From contig JALJCS010000054.1 in the NCBI GenBank assembly GCA_023055355.1, positions 868,001-932,000 of the forward strand: 64,000 nt of DNA. Reading direction: 5' to 3'. Below, in pieces: positions 28,180-39,910 of this stretch. Made by a program: the position numbers and the translations under genes. Source of the DNA: Agelaius tricolor (taxonomy: Eukaryota > Chordata > Aves > Passeriformes > Icteridae). The notes under the pieces are model-generated. The model worked only from the letters and a program-made list of their open reading frames with translations. It was not told where the DNA came from and ran no database searches. How positions within the stretch are numbered: the stretch's first letter is position 1; each line of letters starts with the position of its first letter.

Positions 28180-28870
28180 CAGTGTCCTGGGGGTGTTTGG
28201 GACCCCCAAAATCTGGGTGTTCACAAACTCCAACTCTAATTTCCACCCGGGGGATGTTTGGAATTTTTCAAATGTAGGGGTTCACAACCCCCAGCTCCAA
28301 TTTCCACCCTGGAGATATTTGGGACCCCCAAAATTATGGGGTTCACAACCTCCAGCTCATCTTTCCACCCTGGGAGTGTTTGGGACCTTTCAAATCCAGG
28401 GATTTACAACCCCCAGCTCCCTATTCCAGCCGGGGGATGTTTGGGATCCTTCAAGTCCAGGGGTTCACAATGTCCCAGCTCCAATTTCCACTCTGGGGGT
28501 GTTTGGGACCCCCAAAATTTGGTGGTTCACAACCTCCAGTTCCACTTTCTGCCCTGAGGATGTTTGGGATCTTTCAAATCCAGGGATTCACAATGTCCCA
28601 GCTCCAATTTCCACCCTGAGGATGTTTGGGGCCCCCAAAATCTGGGTGGTTCACAAACTCCAACTCTAATTTCCACCCTGGGGATGTTTGGGATCTTTCA
28701 AATCCAGGAAATCACAACCCCCAGCTCCCTATTTCACCCGGGGGATGTTTAGGATCCTTCAAGTCCGGGGGTTCACAATGTCCCAGCTCCAATTTCCACT
28801 CTGGGGATGTTTGGGACCCTCCAAATCCGGGGATTCACAACCCTCCCGCCCCAATTTCCACCCCAATTCC
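28180..28870. repeat. About 61 bp minisatellite (GGATGTTTGGGATCTTTCAA)
   Basis: About 11 copies ending CAGCTCCAATTTCCACCC. Unit variants alternate (ACCCCCAAAAT versus TTTCAAATCC). Confidence 0.92.
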
Positions 28871-29369
28871 TGGCCTTATTCCAGCAGGAATTTCAGGCTG
28901 AGCTGGTGCCCGGCTCCGAGGAAACATTTTGGGTCAGATTCCTCTCATCCCGGAGCCTTGTCCATTCCCACGTGTGCGAGCTTCCAAGTGGAAAATCAAT
29001 TCCTAATGCACAAACCTGACTTTTACATTTCGGGAGCGCCGGGACGGAGCTGTCTGGAGCCACTGATCCCAAACGCCTCATTAGCTCCGGAGCGAGCTGG
29101 GCTCCCCGAGGAGGAGCGGGATGTGAATTATTCCTGCGACACCGGGGGCGATGACGGTCCGAGGTAATGGGATATGACACGGCCCCGCTCCCGCCGCGCT
29201 AATTCCCCATTCCCCATTCCCTAAATCTGCCGCAGTGCCCAGGCCAGGTAGGGATGCTCTGGGCGCTGCAGGGGATTGGTGGCATCGCTCCAGATCCAGA
29301 ATCCCAGGGTTTGCTTTTCCTGATCGGTGTCTACCTGGGCAGAGGTCCCTGTCCGTGAGGGGATCCCAA
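28871..29369. promoter_or_regulatory. Unique island between arrays, candidate conserved noncoding element
   Basis: Complex sequence with AT-rich motifs (TTCCTAATGCACAAACC, CCTCATTAGCTCC, GTGAATTATTCC) lying between two large minisatellites. No ORF or splice pattern. Regulatory role is inference. Confidence 0.25.
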
Positions 29370-31460
29370 ATCCAGCTGTCACAGCCCCATCCTGGCTTGG
29401 GATGATGTTCCGTCTTCCCAGACCTGGAACCATGACAGCTCCATCCTGGCTTGGGATGACGTTCCAATTTCCCAGACCTGGAACCATGACAACCCCATCC
29501 TAGTTTGGGATGATATTCCACCTTCCCAGAACCATGACAGCTCCATCCTGGCTTGGGATGATGTTCCAACCTCCCAGGCCTGGATCCAGGACAGCTCCAT
29601 CCTGGCTTGGGATGATGTTCCAGCTTCCCAGACCTGGATCCCCAGGAGGACAGCCCCATTCTCCCTCAGGGTGAATCTCCATCCTCCCCATCCTCCTCCT
29701 CCTCCTGGAGCCATGGCATTCCCATCCCTCCTCAGGAGGATTCTCCATCCTCCCACACGCAGAGACACAATGTCCCCATCCTGGCTTGATATGATGTTCC
29801 ATTGTCCCAGGCCTGGAACCATGACAGCTCCATCCTGGTTTGGGATGATATCCCAACTTCCCAGACCTGGATCCAGGACATCCTTCAGGGTTATGCTCCA
29901 TCCTCCCAGAACTGGAATTATGGCAGCCCTGTCCTGCCTTGGAATGATGCTCCATCCTCCTGGAGCCATGGCATTCCCATCCTCCCACACCCACAGACAC
30001 AACGTCCTCATCCTGGCTTGGGATGATATCCCAGCTTCCCAGACCTGGAATTATGACAGCCTCATCCTCCCTCAGGCTGATGCTCCATCCTCCCATCCCT
30101 GGAGCTATGACATTCCCATCTCCCTTGGAATGATGTTCCAGCCTCCCAAACCTGGAGCCAGGATGTCCCTGTGCTTCCTTGGGATGAAGCTCCATCTTCC
30201 CACACCCAGAGCCACAATGGCCCCATCCTGACTTGGGATGATGTTCCATTGTCCCAGACCCAGAACCATGACAGCTCCATCTTGGCTTGGGGTGATATTT
30301 CATTGCCCCAGACCTGGATCCAGGACAGCTCCATCATTCCTCAGGATGATGTTCCATCTTCCTGCCCCTGGAATCACAAAATTCCCACATCCCTCAGGTT
30401 GCTGCTCCAATCTCCTAAACCTGGAGCCTCGATGTCCCTGCACTTCCTTAGGATGATGTTCCAACTTCCCAGACCTGGAGCCATGACATTCCCAACCTCC
30501 CTGGGATGATGATCCATCCTCCCACTCCTGGAGCTACAACATTCTCATCTCCCTTGGAATGATGCTCCAGCCTCCCAAACCTGGAGCCAGGATGTCCCTG
30601 TTCTTCCTTGGTATGATTCTCCATCTTCCCTCACCCAGAGCCACAATGGCGCCATCGTGACTTGGGATCGTGTTCCATTGTCCCAGACCCAGAACCATGA
30701 CAGCTCCATCCTGGCTTGGGATGATGTTCCATAATCCCAGACCTCAATTCAGGACAGCTCCATCATTCCTCAGGATGATGTTCCATCTTCCTGCCCCTGG
30801 AACCACAAAATTCCCACCTCCCTCAGGTTGCTGCTCCAATCTCCCAAACCTGGAGCCAGGATGTCCCTGTTCTTCCTTGGGATGATGTTCCAACTTTCCA
30901 GACCCAGAGCCATGACATTCCCAACCTCCCTGGGATGATGATCCATCCTCCCACCCCTGGAGCTACAACATTCTCATCTCCCTTGGAATGATGCTCCAGC
31001 CTCCCAAACCTAGAGCCAGGATGTCCCTGTACTTCCTTGGGATGATTCTCCATCCTCCCTCACCCAGACCCACAATGGCCCCATCGTGACTTGGAATGAT
31101 GTTCCATTATCCCAGACCCAGAACCGTGACATCTCCATCCTGGCTTGGGATGATGTTCCGTAATCCCAGACCTGGATCCAGGACAGCTCCATCATTCCTC
31201 AGGATGATGTTCCATCTTCCTGCCCCTGGAACCACAAAATTCCCACCTCCCTCAGGATGCTGCTCCAGCCTCCCAAACCTGGAGCCTCGATGTCCCTGTA
31301 CTTCCTTGGGATGATGTTCCAACTTCCCAGACCCAGAGCCATGACATTCCCGACCTCCCTTGGGATGATTCTCCATCCTCCCACTCCTGGAGCTACAACA
31401 TTCCCATCCTGGTTTGGAATGATGCTCCATCTTCTCACCCCCGGAACCACGATATTCCCT
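29370..31460. repeat. About 60 bp minisatellite, 2.1 kb, higher-order
   Basis: Units of CCATCCTGGCTTGGGATGAT, GTTCCATcTTCCCAGACC and TGGAACCATGACAGCTC. Blocks near 30220-30560, 30650-30990 and 31070-31400 repeat with period about 420-430 bp. Confidence 0.93.
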
Positions 31461-31759
31461 GGGGACAATGCTCCATCCTTCCTGGTGTGGCTCCATCAGG
31501 GACCACCCCACAGCAGCAGGGCTGCTCCAAGGGCATCCTGAGGAGAATTCCAGGAGCTCCAAACGCCCTCCAGGCTCCCTGTCAGGTGACAAAGGCACTT
31601 GGGAATGTTTTGCTCTGAGGCTGGGGTGGGATGTGGCCTCACTCCACCCTCACAGGCAGGATCTGGCTTTTCCCAGCTCTGGGGTGGGACCTGGATCTGG
31701 AATGGGGAGATCCCAACCACTCCAGCATCCCACAGTGCTGGTTTTTGGCTTCTTTTTTC

Positions 31760-32035
31760 TACCTCTGTTGAGGGTGGGATTGAAGGCACTCAAGGCATTC
31801 AGGCTCAGATGTTTTTTATTTTTTATCAATGTTACAAAGTCTCACAGCCGCGAGTTCTGCAGCATTTCCCCGGCCAGGCACAAAATGGCCAATTATCTCT
31901 CATGACAAAATTTTTAAGGCTTAAACTATCCTGTTAAGAAGTGACACCTAAATTATTTTCATTTTTAACCCAATAACTAATCATTCAAAGTCCTCAATGT
32001 GGACTTTTTTATCCAATTACAAAATACCACCCAAC
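31760..32035 (-). mobile_element. AT-rich insert, possible LTR remnant
   Basis: Conspicuously AT-rich patch. On the minus strand it has AATAAAAAACATCTGAGCCT preceded by TGTGAGACTTTGTAACATTG, a polyadenylation-signal arrangement like an LTR R-U5 region. No viral coding sequence. Family unknown. Confidence 0.3.
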
Positions 32036-32041
32036 CCATGG

Positions 32042-32132
32042 AGAAGAAGGTGGAGAAGGAGGAGGAGGAAGAAAAGGAGAAGAAGGAGAAGGAGAAGGAG
32101 AAGGAGAAGGAGAAGGAGAAGGAGAAGGAGAA
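32042..32132. repeat. (GAGAAG)n microsatellite
   Basis: About 90 bp of pure GGAGAAG/GAAGGA purine repeat. Confidence 0.95.
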
Positions 32133-32149
32133 GGATGCTCTCCTGGGGG

Positions 32150-32755
32150 GTCAGTGCCTGGCAGCACAGAAAGCCTGGAATTCTCAGTGTCCAGAACTCC
32201 AACACCTCAGCCCATGGAATGCTGGGGCACAGGGATGCTGAGCTGCCCTTGCTCCATCCCGGCCCCAATCCTGAGGGATCAAACTCTTGACTCCCAACTC
32301 AGCTCCAAGGGAGCCATTCCCAGCCTCTGGAGCTGCCTGGCACCACCAAAATCCCCACCTGAGGGGCTGCTGGGATGGGATTTTCCTGGTGGAAAATCAT
32401 CCCGCAGACCCAAGGAGTCATTTTCCCCCAGGCTTGTGGCTGTGTCAGAGCCTGTCAGCACAGAAAGCCTGGAACTCTCAGCATCCAGAACTCCAACACC
32501 TCAGCCCATGGAATGCTGGGGCACAGGGATGCAGAGCTGCCCTTGCTCCATCCTGGCCCCAATCCTGAGGGATCAAACCCTCGGTTCCCAACTCAGCTCC
32601 AAGGGGGCCGTTCCCAGCCTCTGGAGCTGCCTGGCACCACCAAAATCCCCCCTCATTCCCACCTGTGGTGCTGCTGGGATGGGATTTTCCTGGTGGAAAA
32701 TCATCCCACAGACCCAAGGACTCATTTCCCCCCAGGCTTGTGGCTCTTTCCCTTT
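32150..32755. repeat. Direct tandem duplication, unit about 300 bp
   Basis: Two copies (start about 32151 and 32446) sharing CAGCACAGAAAGCCTGGAA through CCACAGACCCAAGGA and CCCCAGGCTTGTGGCT. The copies differ by scattered substitutions and a short insertion (CCTCATTCCCAC). Confidence 0.93.
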
Positions 32756-33914
32756 TCCCACCCCCTGGATCCCCGAGAGGTCCTCGGGATTTTTGGGACG
32801 AACCCCCCGGTGCAAGGAGATCCCAGCGCAGCAATTCCAGAGGCCGAGGGATGGAGTGTGGGATGAGAAACGGCTTTTCCCACCCGTGGGAGGTTTGGTG
32901 AGGAACAACAACAGCAGCTTTGGGTTGGAAGCATCCCAGCTTGGCAGGAAAAGGCCATTCCTGCCAAAGCTCCTGGCAGGAAAACCGCGGCTTGGAGCTC
33001 CCGGCGCTCGCGGGGGAGATGGGGGAAAGCGGCTTGGCTGGGAATGTTTGAGGCATCCTCCCCTGTCCTGGGGTTCCCTGAGGGGTGCCCGGCTCCAGGG
33101 GGACACCCCTGGGCTGTCACCGAGTGGGACGTGGGGACATTTCTCCCTCCCAAACCCCTCTCTGGTGCTCGGAGTTAAAACTTTGGGAATCTTTGGCTGC
33201 TGGGGGGGGGGGGGGTCCAGGATGCTCCACCCCCTCCTGAACATTCCTGGGATAGGGATGAGGATCCCAAAGTGCAGGATGTGTTTAACATCACCCAGGG
33301 ATGGCCGCTGTCACATCGATGTCCCCAACACCGCTCTCACTTCCAGCACTGCCGGGAACTCGGGAATTGCGGCGGCTGATCCGTGTTCCCAGTCCGTGTT
33401 CCCGCTTTGCGACACCGTTTTGCATTTTGCTCCTCGTTTTTGCACTTTTCACGCTTTTCAGGGCCTGAACCATCAGCCCTGGCAGCTGGAGGGGGCGGGA
33501 GCCCCCCCTTTTCCTGCTGCAGGGATGCGGGAGAATGGGAAGAGCTCTTTTCATCCCAAATCCTCCATTTTCCTCCCCAAGGTGTGGCCAGAGTTGAGGG
33601 GGGCTGAGAGATCCTGGGGAATTCCCGGCCCCCCAAATCCCTCTGGCCTCGTCCAGCCAGGAGGGATCCCCGAGTCTGGGGTGCTCCAGAGGCTGGGAGA
33701 AGCAGGGGCACAGGGAATGCTCGGGATTGTGGGGAGTGGGATATGAGGGACAACGGGAATGCTGCCGTGGGGTGGCAATGCCGCAGTGGCACAATAGGGA
33801 CAGATCCCAGACAGGGCGGGAGTCACTTTTCCCTCCCTCATCTCCAGGACAGGAATTTCTGGATTTAACCCCCCACAAGAGGTGACAAAGATCCCTGTGG
33901 GAAATCAAAATCCA
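32756..33914. other. Unique intergenic segment
   Basis: No array. A 14-base G run near 33206. Long open frames on both strands are compositional. No splice-supported exon. Confidence 0.4.
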
Positions 33915-34190
33915 GGCTGCAGCCCCCATTCCAAGCCATCCTGGCTCCTCCATTCCCAAATCCCGGCTCCTGCTGGAGGGAAGGGTCCCAGGGGTGTCCC
34001 TGGCCGTGCCCTGGTGTCCCCCAACCCCTCCTGTCCCTGTGTCCCCTCTCGGGGTGTCCCCCAGCCCCTCCTGAGGAAGAGGAGGGTGAAGAGGAGGCAG
34101 CTGCATTACCGAGCCCCCCATTCCAAGCCATCCTGGCTCCTCCATTCCCAAATCCCGGCTCCTGCTGGAGGGAAGTGTCCCCGGGGTGGC
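33915..34190. repeat. Interspersed direct repeat, two copies about 190 bp apart
   Basis: CCCCCATTCCAAGCCATCCT followed by CTCCATTCCCAAATCCCGG occurs at about 33924 and 34114. The spacer resembles the next array. Confidence 0.88.
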
Positions 34191-34479
34191 TTTGGTGACT
34201 CAGGCTGGCGACTGTCACTGCAGAGACACAGCTGGGCGCGGCGAGGGGGCCCTGGGACCCCAACTCCCCCCTTTGGGGACCCCAGAGAGGCAGCGCCGCC
34301 GCAGCCCCCCCCGTGCCGTGCCCCTCTCGGTTTGTTTTCCTTTCCCGGAGAACTCGGCCTGACCCGGAGCCTCCGGAGCGGGGGGAGCCCGGCGGGACCC
34401 CCGGAGCAGCCCCCGGAGCAGCCCCCGCCCCTCGGTAATGGTTTGCAGCTGCCTCCTCCCCGCCCTCCTCTTCCTCAGC

Positions 34480-34850
34480 AGGGGCTGGGGGACACCCCGA
34501 GAGGGGACACAGGGACAGGAGGGGCTGAGGGACACCAGGGCATGGCCAGGGACATCCCGAGAGGGGACACAGGGACAGGAGGGGCTGGGGGACACCAGGG
34601 CATGGCCAGGGACGCCCCGAGAGGGGACACAAGGACAGGAGGGGCTGGGGGACATCCCGAGAGGGGACACAGGGACAGGAGGGGCTGGGGGACACCAGGG
34701 CATGGCCAGAGACACCCCGAGAGGGGACACAGGGACAGGAGGGGCTGGGGGACATCAGGGCATGGCCAGGGACACCCCGAGAGGGGACACAGGGACAGGA
34801 CGGGCTGGGGGACACCAGGGCATGGCCAGGGGCACCCGGGAGGGGACAGG
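34480..34850. repeat. About 60 bp minisatellite (GAGAGGGGACACAGGGACAG)
   Basis: Six highly similar copies with GAGGGGCTGGGGGACACCAG and GGCATGGCCAGGGACA, one shortened to about 45 bp. Confidence 0.95.
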
Positions 34851-34874
34851 AGGTGCATCATGAGGGGAAGGGTG

Positions 34875-35960
34875 GAGGTGTGTGTGCCCGTGGGTGTGTT
34901 TGGGTGTGCACATGTGTGTGTGTGTGTGTGTGTGTGTGCACATGGCTGTGGTGTCCACGTGTCTGACCATGAGTGCACATTGTGTGGGCACATGGGGTGT
35001 ACATGTGTGAGCGTGTGCATGTACACGGGTGTGCTCACGGTGTTCATGTGAACACGTGCATGTGCACAGTGTGTTTGTGCACAAATGGGGTGTGTGTGCG
35101 TGGAGTGTGTGAATGGGTGTGCACGTGTGTGTGTGTGCATGTGTGTGTGAATGGGTGTGTGTGTATTTGTGCGTGTGTGTGCACATGTGTGTGTGAATGG
35201 GTGCGTGTGCAGCGCGCGTGTGTGCAGGCACATGTGTGCGCAGCGTGCACATGCGTGTGTGCGTGCATGTTTGCACGTGTGTGCACACAGAATGTGTAAA
35301 TGGGGGCATGTGCAGTGCGTGTGTGTGTGGGCACGTGTGTGCGCAGCGTGCACATGCGTGTGTGTGTGCATGTTTGCACGTGTGTGCACACAGAATGTGT
35401 GAATGGGTGTGTGTGCGCGTGTGTGTGCACACATGGAGTGTGTGTGAATGGGTGTGTGTGCACGTGTGTGTGTGCACATGGGGTGTGTGCACAGGTGTGT
35501 GTGCACACATGTGTGTGCATGTGTGAACATGGGTATGTGTGTTTGTGTGTGTGAACATGTGTGTGTGTGTGAACAGGTGTGTGTGCACATGGGATGTGTG
35601 CACATGTGTGTGTGCGTGCACGAGGTCATGGGGGCTGTTTGTGCAAGACCACACGTGTGTGCAAGAACCTGTGTGTGCATGTGCAAGGCTGCCAACAGCA
35701 CACGTGTCTGTGTGTCTGTGTCTGTGTGTGTGTATCTGTGTGTGTGTGTGTGTGTGTCTGTGTCTGTGTGTGTGTCTCTGTGTGTGTGTGTGTGTGTGTG
35801 TGTCTGTGTGTGCGTGTCTGTGTGTGTCTGTGTGTGCGTGTCTGTGTGTGTCTGTGTGTGCGTGTCTGTCTGTCTGTGTGTCTGTGTGTGTCTGTGTGTG
35901 CGTGTCTGTCTGTCTGTGTGTCTGTGTGTCTGTCTGTGTCCGTGTGCGTGTTCAGGAGCG
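34875..35960. repeat. 1.1 kb (TG)n / TGTGTGCACATG alternating purine-pyrimidine tract
   Basis: Imperfect TG dinucleotide repeat with TGCACATGTGTG units, higher-order copies (35150-35290 versus 35300-35410) and TGTCTG variants after 35700. Z-DNA-prone. Confidence 0.95.
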
Positions 35961-37269
35961 CCCGTGTGTTCACCCGGGTGTGCATGGGGCTGTTCACAGA
36001 GCCCGCAGCTCCTCTCGGGTGTGCAAGGCCCCGCGTGTGCAGCGCTCCTGTGCGCTGAAGGGAAACTGAGGCCGGCGCGGGTGCCCGCGGGTGCCCCCGA
36101 GCTCGGTCGGGGCTTTCCGGGGGCTCCCGGGGCTTTCCAACCCCAAAATCCCCAAATCCCCGCATGGGGACAGCTCCGGGGTGGGGAGGGGACAGCGGAG
36201 GGACCCCGGGCGTGTGGCAGTGCCAGCTTTGGGATGGGATGGCCGCCGGGAATTATTTGGGAATTTGGGAATTCGGGTGGCACCGCGTCCCCCCCTCGCC
36301 GCGCTGGCACCGCGTCCCCGCGGGCGCCGTGCCCTTGGCGGGGCGGGGGAAGGAAGCGATCCAGCCCTTCCCCTTCCAGGGATCCAGCCCTTCCCCTTCC
36401 AGGGATCCAGCCCTGCTCCCGGAGCTCCGGGGTACGGGATGGGGGGTGTGGGGGGCTGCACCCCCTCCCCGCAGGGTCCCCCCGGCCTTGGGGTCACCTC
36501 GGTGGGGTGGGGACAATGTCCCTCATCCCGGTTTATCCGCCCCGATCCGCCAGCTCCGTGCGGGACACCCGGGGTGGGCGTGAAGCTGATGGCGAGGATG
36601 ACGACGATGATGATGGTGAAGATGATGATGATGATGATGAAGATTCCCCTCAACCCGCTGCAGGTCCCGCCCCAGGAATGCCCAGTTTGCCCCCAGAAAA
36701 GCTGGGAAGGAGCAAACTGGGAGCAAACCGGGCAGCAGGGGAGGGGCTGCCCGCGTCCCCGTCCCCAGCTCCCCGGTTGGGGACGTGATGCCACCCCCAT
36801 GTCCTGGTCGGGGACATCGCTGTCCCCACTGCTGTGGGTCCGGGCTGGGCTCCGGCCTCGCTTCCAGCCGCGGTTCTCCGTCCCCATCCCGCGTTTCCTG
36901 TCCCCGCCGCATTTCCATGGGCCGGGCCTCAATTCCCGGAAAGCGCTACCTCATCCCTGTCGGGGCGCCAGGGACGCAAACACGGGCGGAGCCCCCGCCC
37001 TTGTCCCTGTCACCCCCTCCAGAACCTTCCCCAGCTCCGGGGCAGCGGTGCCAGGCAGGGCTGGGGGGGCTGGACCCCCAAAAATCCCAGTAGAGCCCCA
37101 GGATGATCCGAAACGCCGCTCCGACATCCCCCGCCGGTCCCTTTAGGGGCTTGGAGGTGCCCTGGCTCAGGAGGTGACACTTTGTCCCCTCCCCAGTGTC
37201 CCCCACCGGTGCCACCCCCGTGGTCACAGCTGGCACGTCCTGCTCCAGGCCACCACATTCCCGGCCAGG
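35961..37269. other. GC-rich unique block with a (GAT)n microsatellite
   Basis: CpG-rich patches (36010-36360, 36880-37050). An imperfect GAT triplet repeat at about 36590-36648 gives an acidic frame on one strand and poly-Ile on the other. No exon supported. Confidence 0.4.
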
Positions 37270-37965
37270 GCCTTCCTGACCTTGATCCCAGTGATCCCAA
37301 TGGTCCCAGGGGCTTGATCACAATGATCCCAATGGTCCCGGTGATCCCAACAAACAAAATTATCCCAGGTCTCAATGATCGCAAACTCCCAATGATCCCA
37401 ATGATCCCAGGGGCTTGATCACAATGATCCCAACAAACAAAATAATCCCAGCCTTCAATCATCCCAAATCCCCAATGGTCCCAGGGGCTTGATCCCAATG
37501 ATCCCAATGGTCCCGGTCATCCCAACAAACAAAATGATCCCAGCCCTCAATGATCCCAAAACCCCAATGATCCCAATGATCCTGGTGATCCCAACAACCA
37601 AAATTATCCCAACCCTCAATGATCCCAAACCCCCAATGATCCCGGTGATCCTGGTGGTCCCGGTGATCCCAACAAACAGAATGTTCCCAGCCCTCAATGA
37701 TCCCAAATCCCCAATGATTTCAGTGACCCCAAATGATCCCAACAATCTCAGTGATCCAAATTATCCCAATTTTCCCAACGTCCCAAACGGTCTCACCGAT
37801 CCCAGTGTTGTCAGTGATCCCAGCGACCCCAATTATCTCAGCAATCCTAATAATTTAAACAATCCAAATTATCTCAGCGATCCCAACAATCTCCAAAGTG
37901 ACCCCAATGCTCCAAATGATCCCAATTATCTCAACCATCCCAATTATCCCACCACTCCCAACTAC
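37270..37965. repeat. About 12 bp-core minisatellite (AATGATCCCAA)
   Basis: Units of CAATGATCCCAATGATCCC with CCAACAAACAAAATgATCCC inserts, degrading towards 37960. Confidence 0.9.
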
Positions 37966-38109
37966 CTCAACTCGGTGATCCCAAATATCTCAGTTATGGG
38001 AACAATCCCAATGTTCTGCCCCTGCCTCTGAGGCTCCCACGGGTGGATTCTTCCCATTGTGGAGATTTTTGGGAATGACAGGACAGACCCTTTGTGTGCC
38101 TCCTTCCCT

Positions 38110-38510
38110 TGGGGTCTCACAGTTCTGATCCCAAATCTGGACCCCAAATCTGGATCCCAAATCTGGGATCCCCCAGCTCTGCTCCCACCCTTGGGATCTC
38201 CCAGCTCTGATCCCAAATCTGGATCCCAAATCTGAGATTCCCTGGCTCTGCTCCCACCCTCAGGATCTCCCAGCTCTGATCCCAAATCTGGATCCCAAAT
38301 CTGGATCCCAAATCTGGGATCCCCCAGCTCTGCTCCCACGCTTGGGATCTCTCAGCTCTGATCCCAAATCTGGATCCCAAATCTGGGATCCCCCAGCTCT
38401 GCTCCCACGCTTGGGATCTCTCAGCTCTGATCCCAAATCTGGATCCCAAATCTGGGATCCCCTGGCTCTGCTCCCACCCTCGGGATCTCCCTGCTCTGAT
38501 CCCAAATCTG
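38110..38510. repeat. About 60 bp minisatellite (CTCTGATCCCAAATCTGGAT)
   Basis: Six or seven copies including CCCCCAGCTCTGCTCCCA and TTGGGATCTC. Confidence 0.93.
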
Positions 38511-38639
38511 GGATCCCCAGATCAGATCCCACTCCCGGGGCCCCCTGGCTCTGCTTCCCGGATCCAGGATCCCCCTTTGGGAATGGGAACGACTGCGGGG
38601 AGGAGAATCCCAGGATAACCCCGAGCTCTGGAGCCGGGA

Positions 38640-39115
38640 TGGGGCTGGATGTGGGGACAGAGCCGATGTCACCCGGGACACGCGCGGTGACAAACCCGGC
38701 AGAGCGATTTACAAAATTCGGGGGGACACGGGGGGGGTCTGGGGGTGGCGCGTCCTGTTTGGGACCCTTGTCCCCCCTCGGTGGCCGTGGCCGGGCGGGG
38801 AGCGGAGGTTCCGCTGCCGGCGGGACTGGAGCTGGCCCTGCCTCCTCCTCCTCCTCCTCCTCCTCCTCCCGCCGCTCCCGCTCCCACATCTGCAGCTGGA
38901 ATTGCAATTTGAGGCGCTGCCTGGGCCGGGACAGGGAGTGGGAGGAAGCCGGAGCGCGGGGGGCTGCGCGGGGCCCCGGCGGGGACAGAGCCGCGGGGAC
39001 AGAGCCGCGGGCAGGACGGGGACAGAGCCGCGGGGACAGAGCCACCAGCCCGGGGGACACGGCCCGGGTGACAAAGAGGGGGGTCCCCAACCTGTGTCCC
39101 CCCCCACAGCGGTGA
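38640..39115. promoter_or_regulatory. CpG-rich block, candidate HSPA12B promoter region
   Basis: Unique, strongly CpG-rich, with a (CCT)n stretch and GC-box-like runs, about 2.5 kb upstream of the first HSPA12B coding exon. A donor-like GCG|GTGAGTGG lies just after it (about 39110). Since coding exon 1 has an upstream acceptor, a noncoding exon here would fit. Inference. Confidence 0.3.
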
Positions 39116-39659
39116 GTGGCCAGCGGGGGTGGCGGAAACCGGCGTGGGGACATGGGGGACAGCCCTGTCCCCTGGCCGAGGTGAAGGTGGCACCGGCCCT
39201 GGGGTCGCTGCCCGGTTTGGGGACACCGTGGGGTGCCAGGACTCCGCGGCCTCTTCCCAGTGGGAATAGGGGGGGCGTGGGCACGGGGGGGAGCAGGGAT
39301 GGACGCTCGGACACTGTCCCCGTGTGTCCTGTCCGGGGGGACACCGCTGTGACCACTGGGGACACCGCTGGGACCATTGGGGACACCGCTGGGACCATCG
39401 GGGACACCACAGGGACAGCACCACACAGTGCCAGCACCGTGCAGGGGACACCCCTGGGTGGCTCCCGTGTCCCAGCCATGGCCGAGGGGACAGGGAAGGG
39501 CTCCAGGGCACCCCAACAGCTCCTCGGGAGGGTTTGGGGTGTCCCCAGCCCCACAGCCATGCTCAGCGCTGGCACAGCGGGGATGTGGGGACAAACAGCT
39601 CCTTCTGTCCCAGCACATCTGGATTGGAGCCCCACAGCTGCCCTGAGCCTCCCAGGTGT

Positions 39660-39910
39660 CCCGCGGGGTCACCCCGAGTTTATGGGGTCACCCCGAGTTT
39701 ATGGGGTCACCCCGAGTTTATGGGGACACCCCAGTTGTGGGGACACCCCGAGTTTATGGGATCACCCCGAGTTTGTGGGACACACCAAGTTTTGGGGTCA
39801 CCCCGAGTTTTGGGGTTACCCCGAGTTTATGGGACACACCAAGTTTTGGGGTCACCCCGAGTTTTGGGACATCCCGAGTTTATGGGATCACCCCGAGTTT
39901 GTGGGGTCAC
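39660..39910. repeat. 18-19 bp minisatellite (CCCCGAGTTTATGGGGTCA)
   Basis: About 13 copies with alternating GTTTATGGG and GTTTTGGGG forms. Confidence 0.93.

Noticed and set aside
32154..33746. 530-codon open frame on the plus strand
   Set aside because: It spans a 300-bp direct duplication and GC-rich unique DNA, shows no recognisable domain, and no splice or codon signal supports it.
34475..36310. 611-codon open frame on the minus strand (Thr/His-rich)
   Set aside because: It is a direct translation of the TG/CA repeat and the 60-bp minisatellite. Low-complexity artefact.
36590..36720. Acidic Asp/Glu-rich or poly-Ile/transmembrane exon
   Set aside because: An imperfect GAT microsatellite explains both readings. 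No splice-site-bounded homologous exon.
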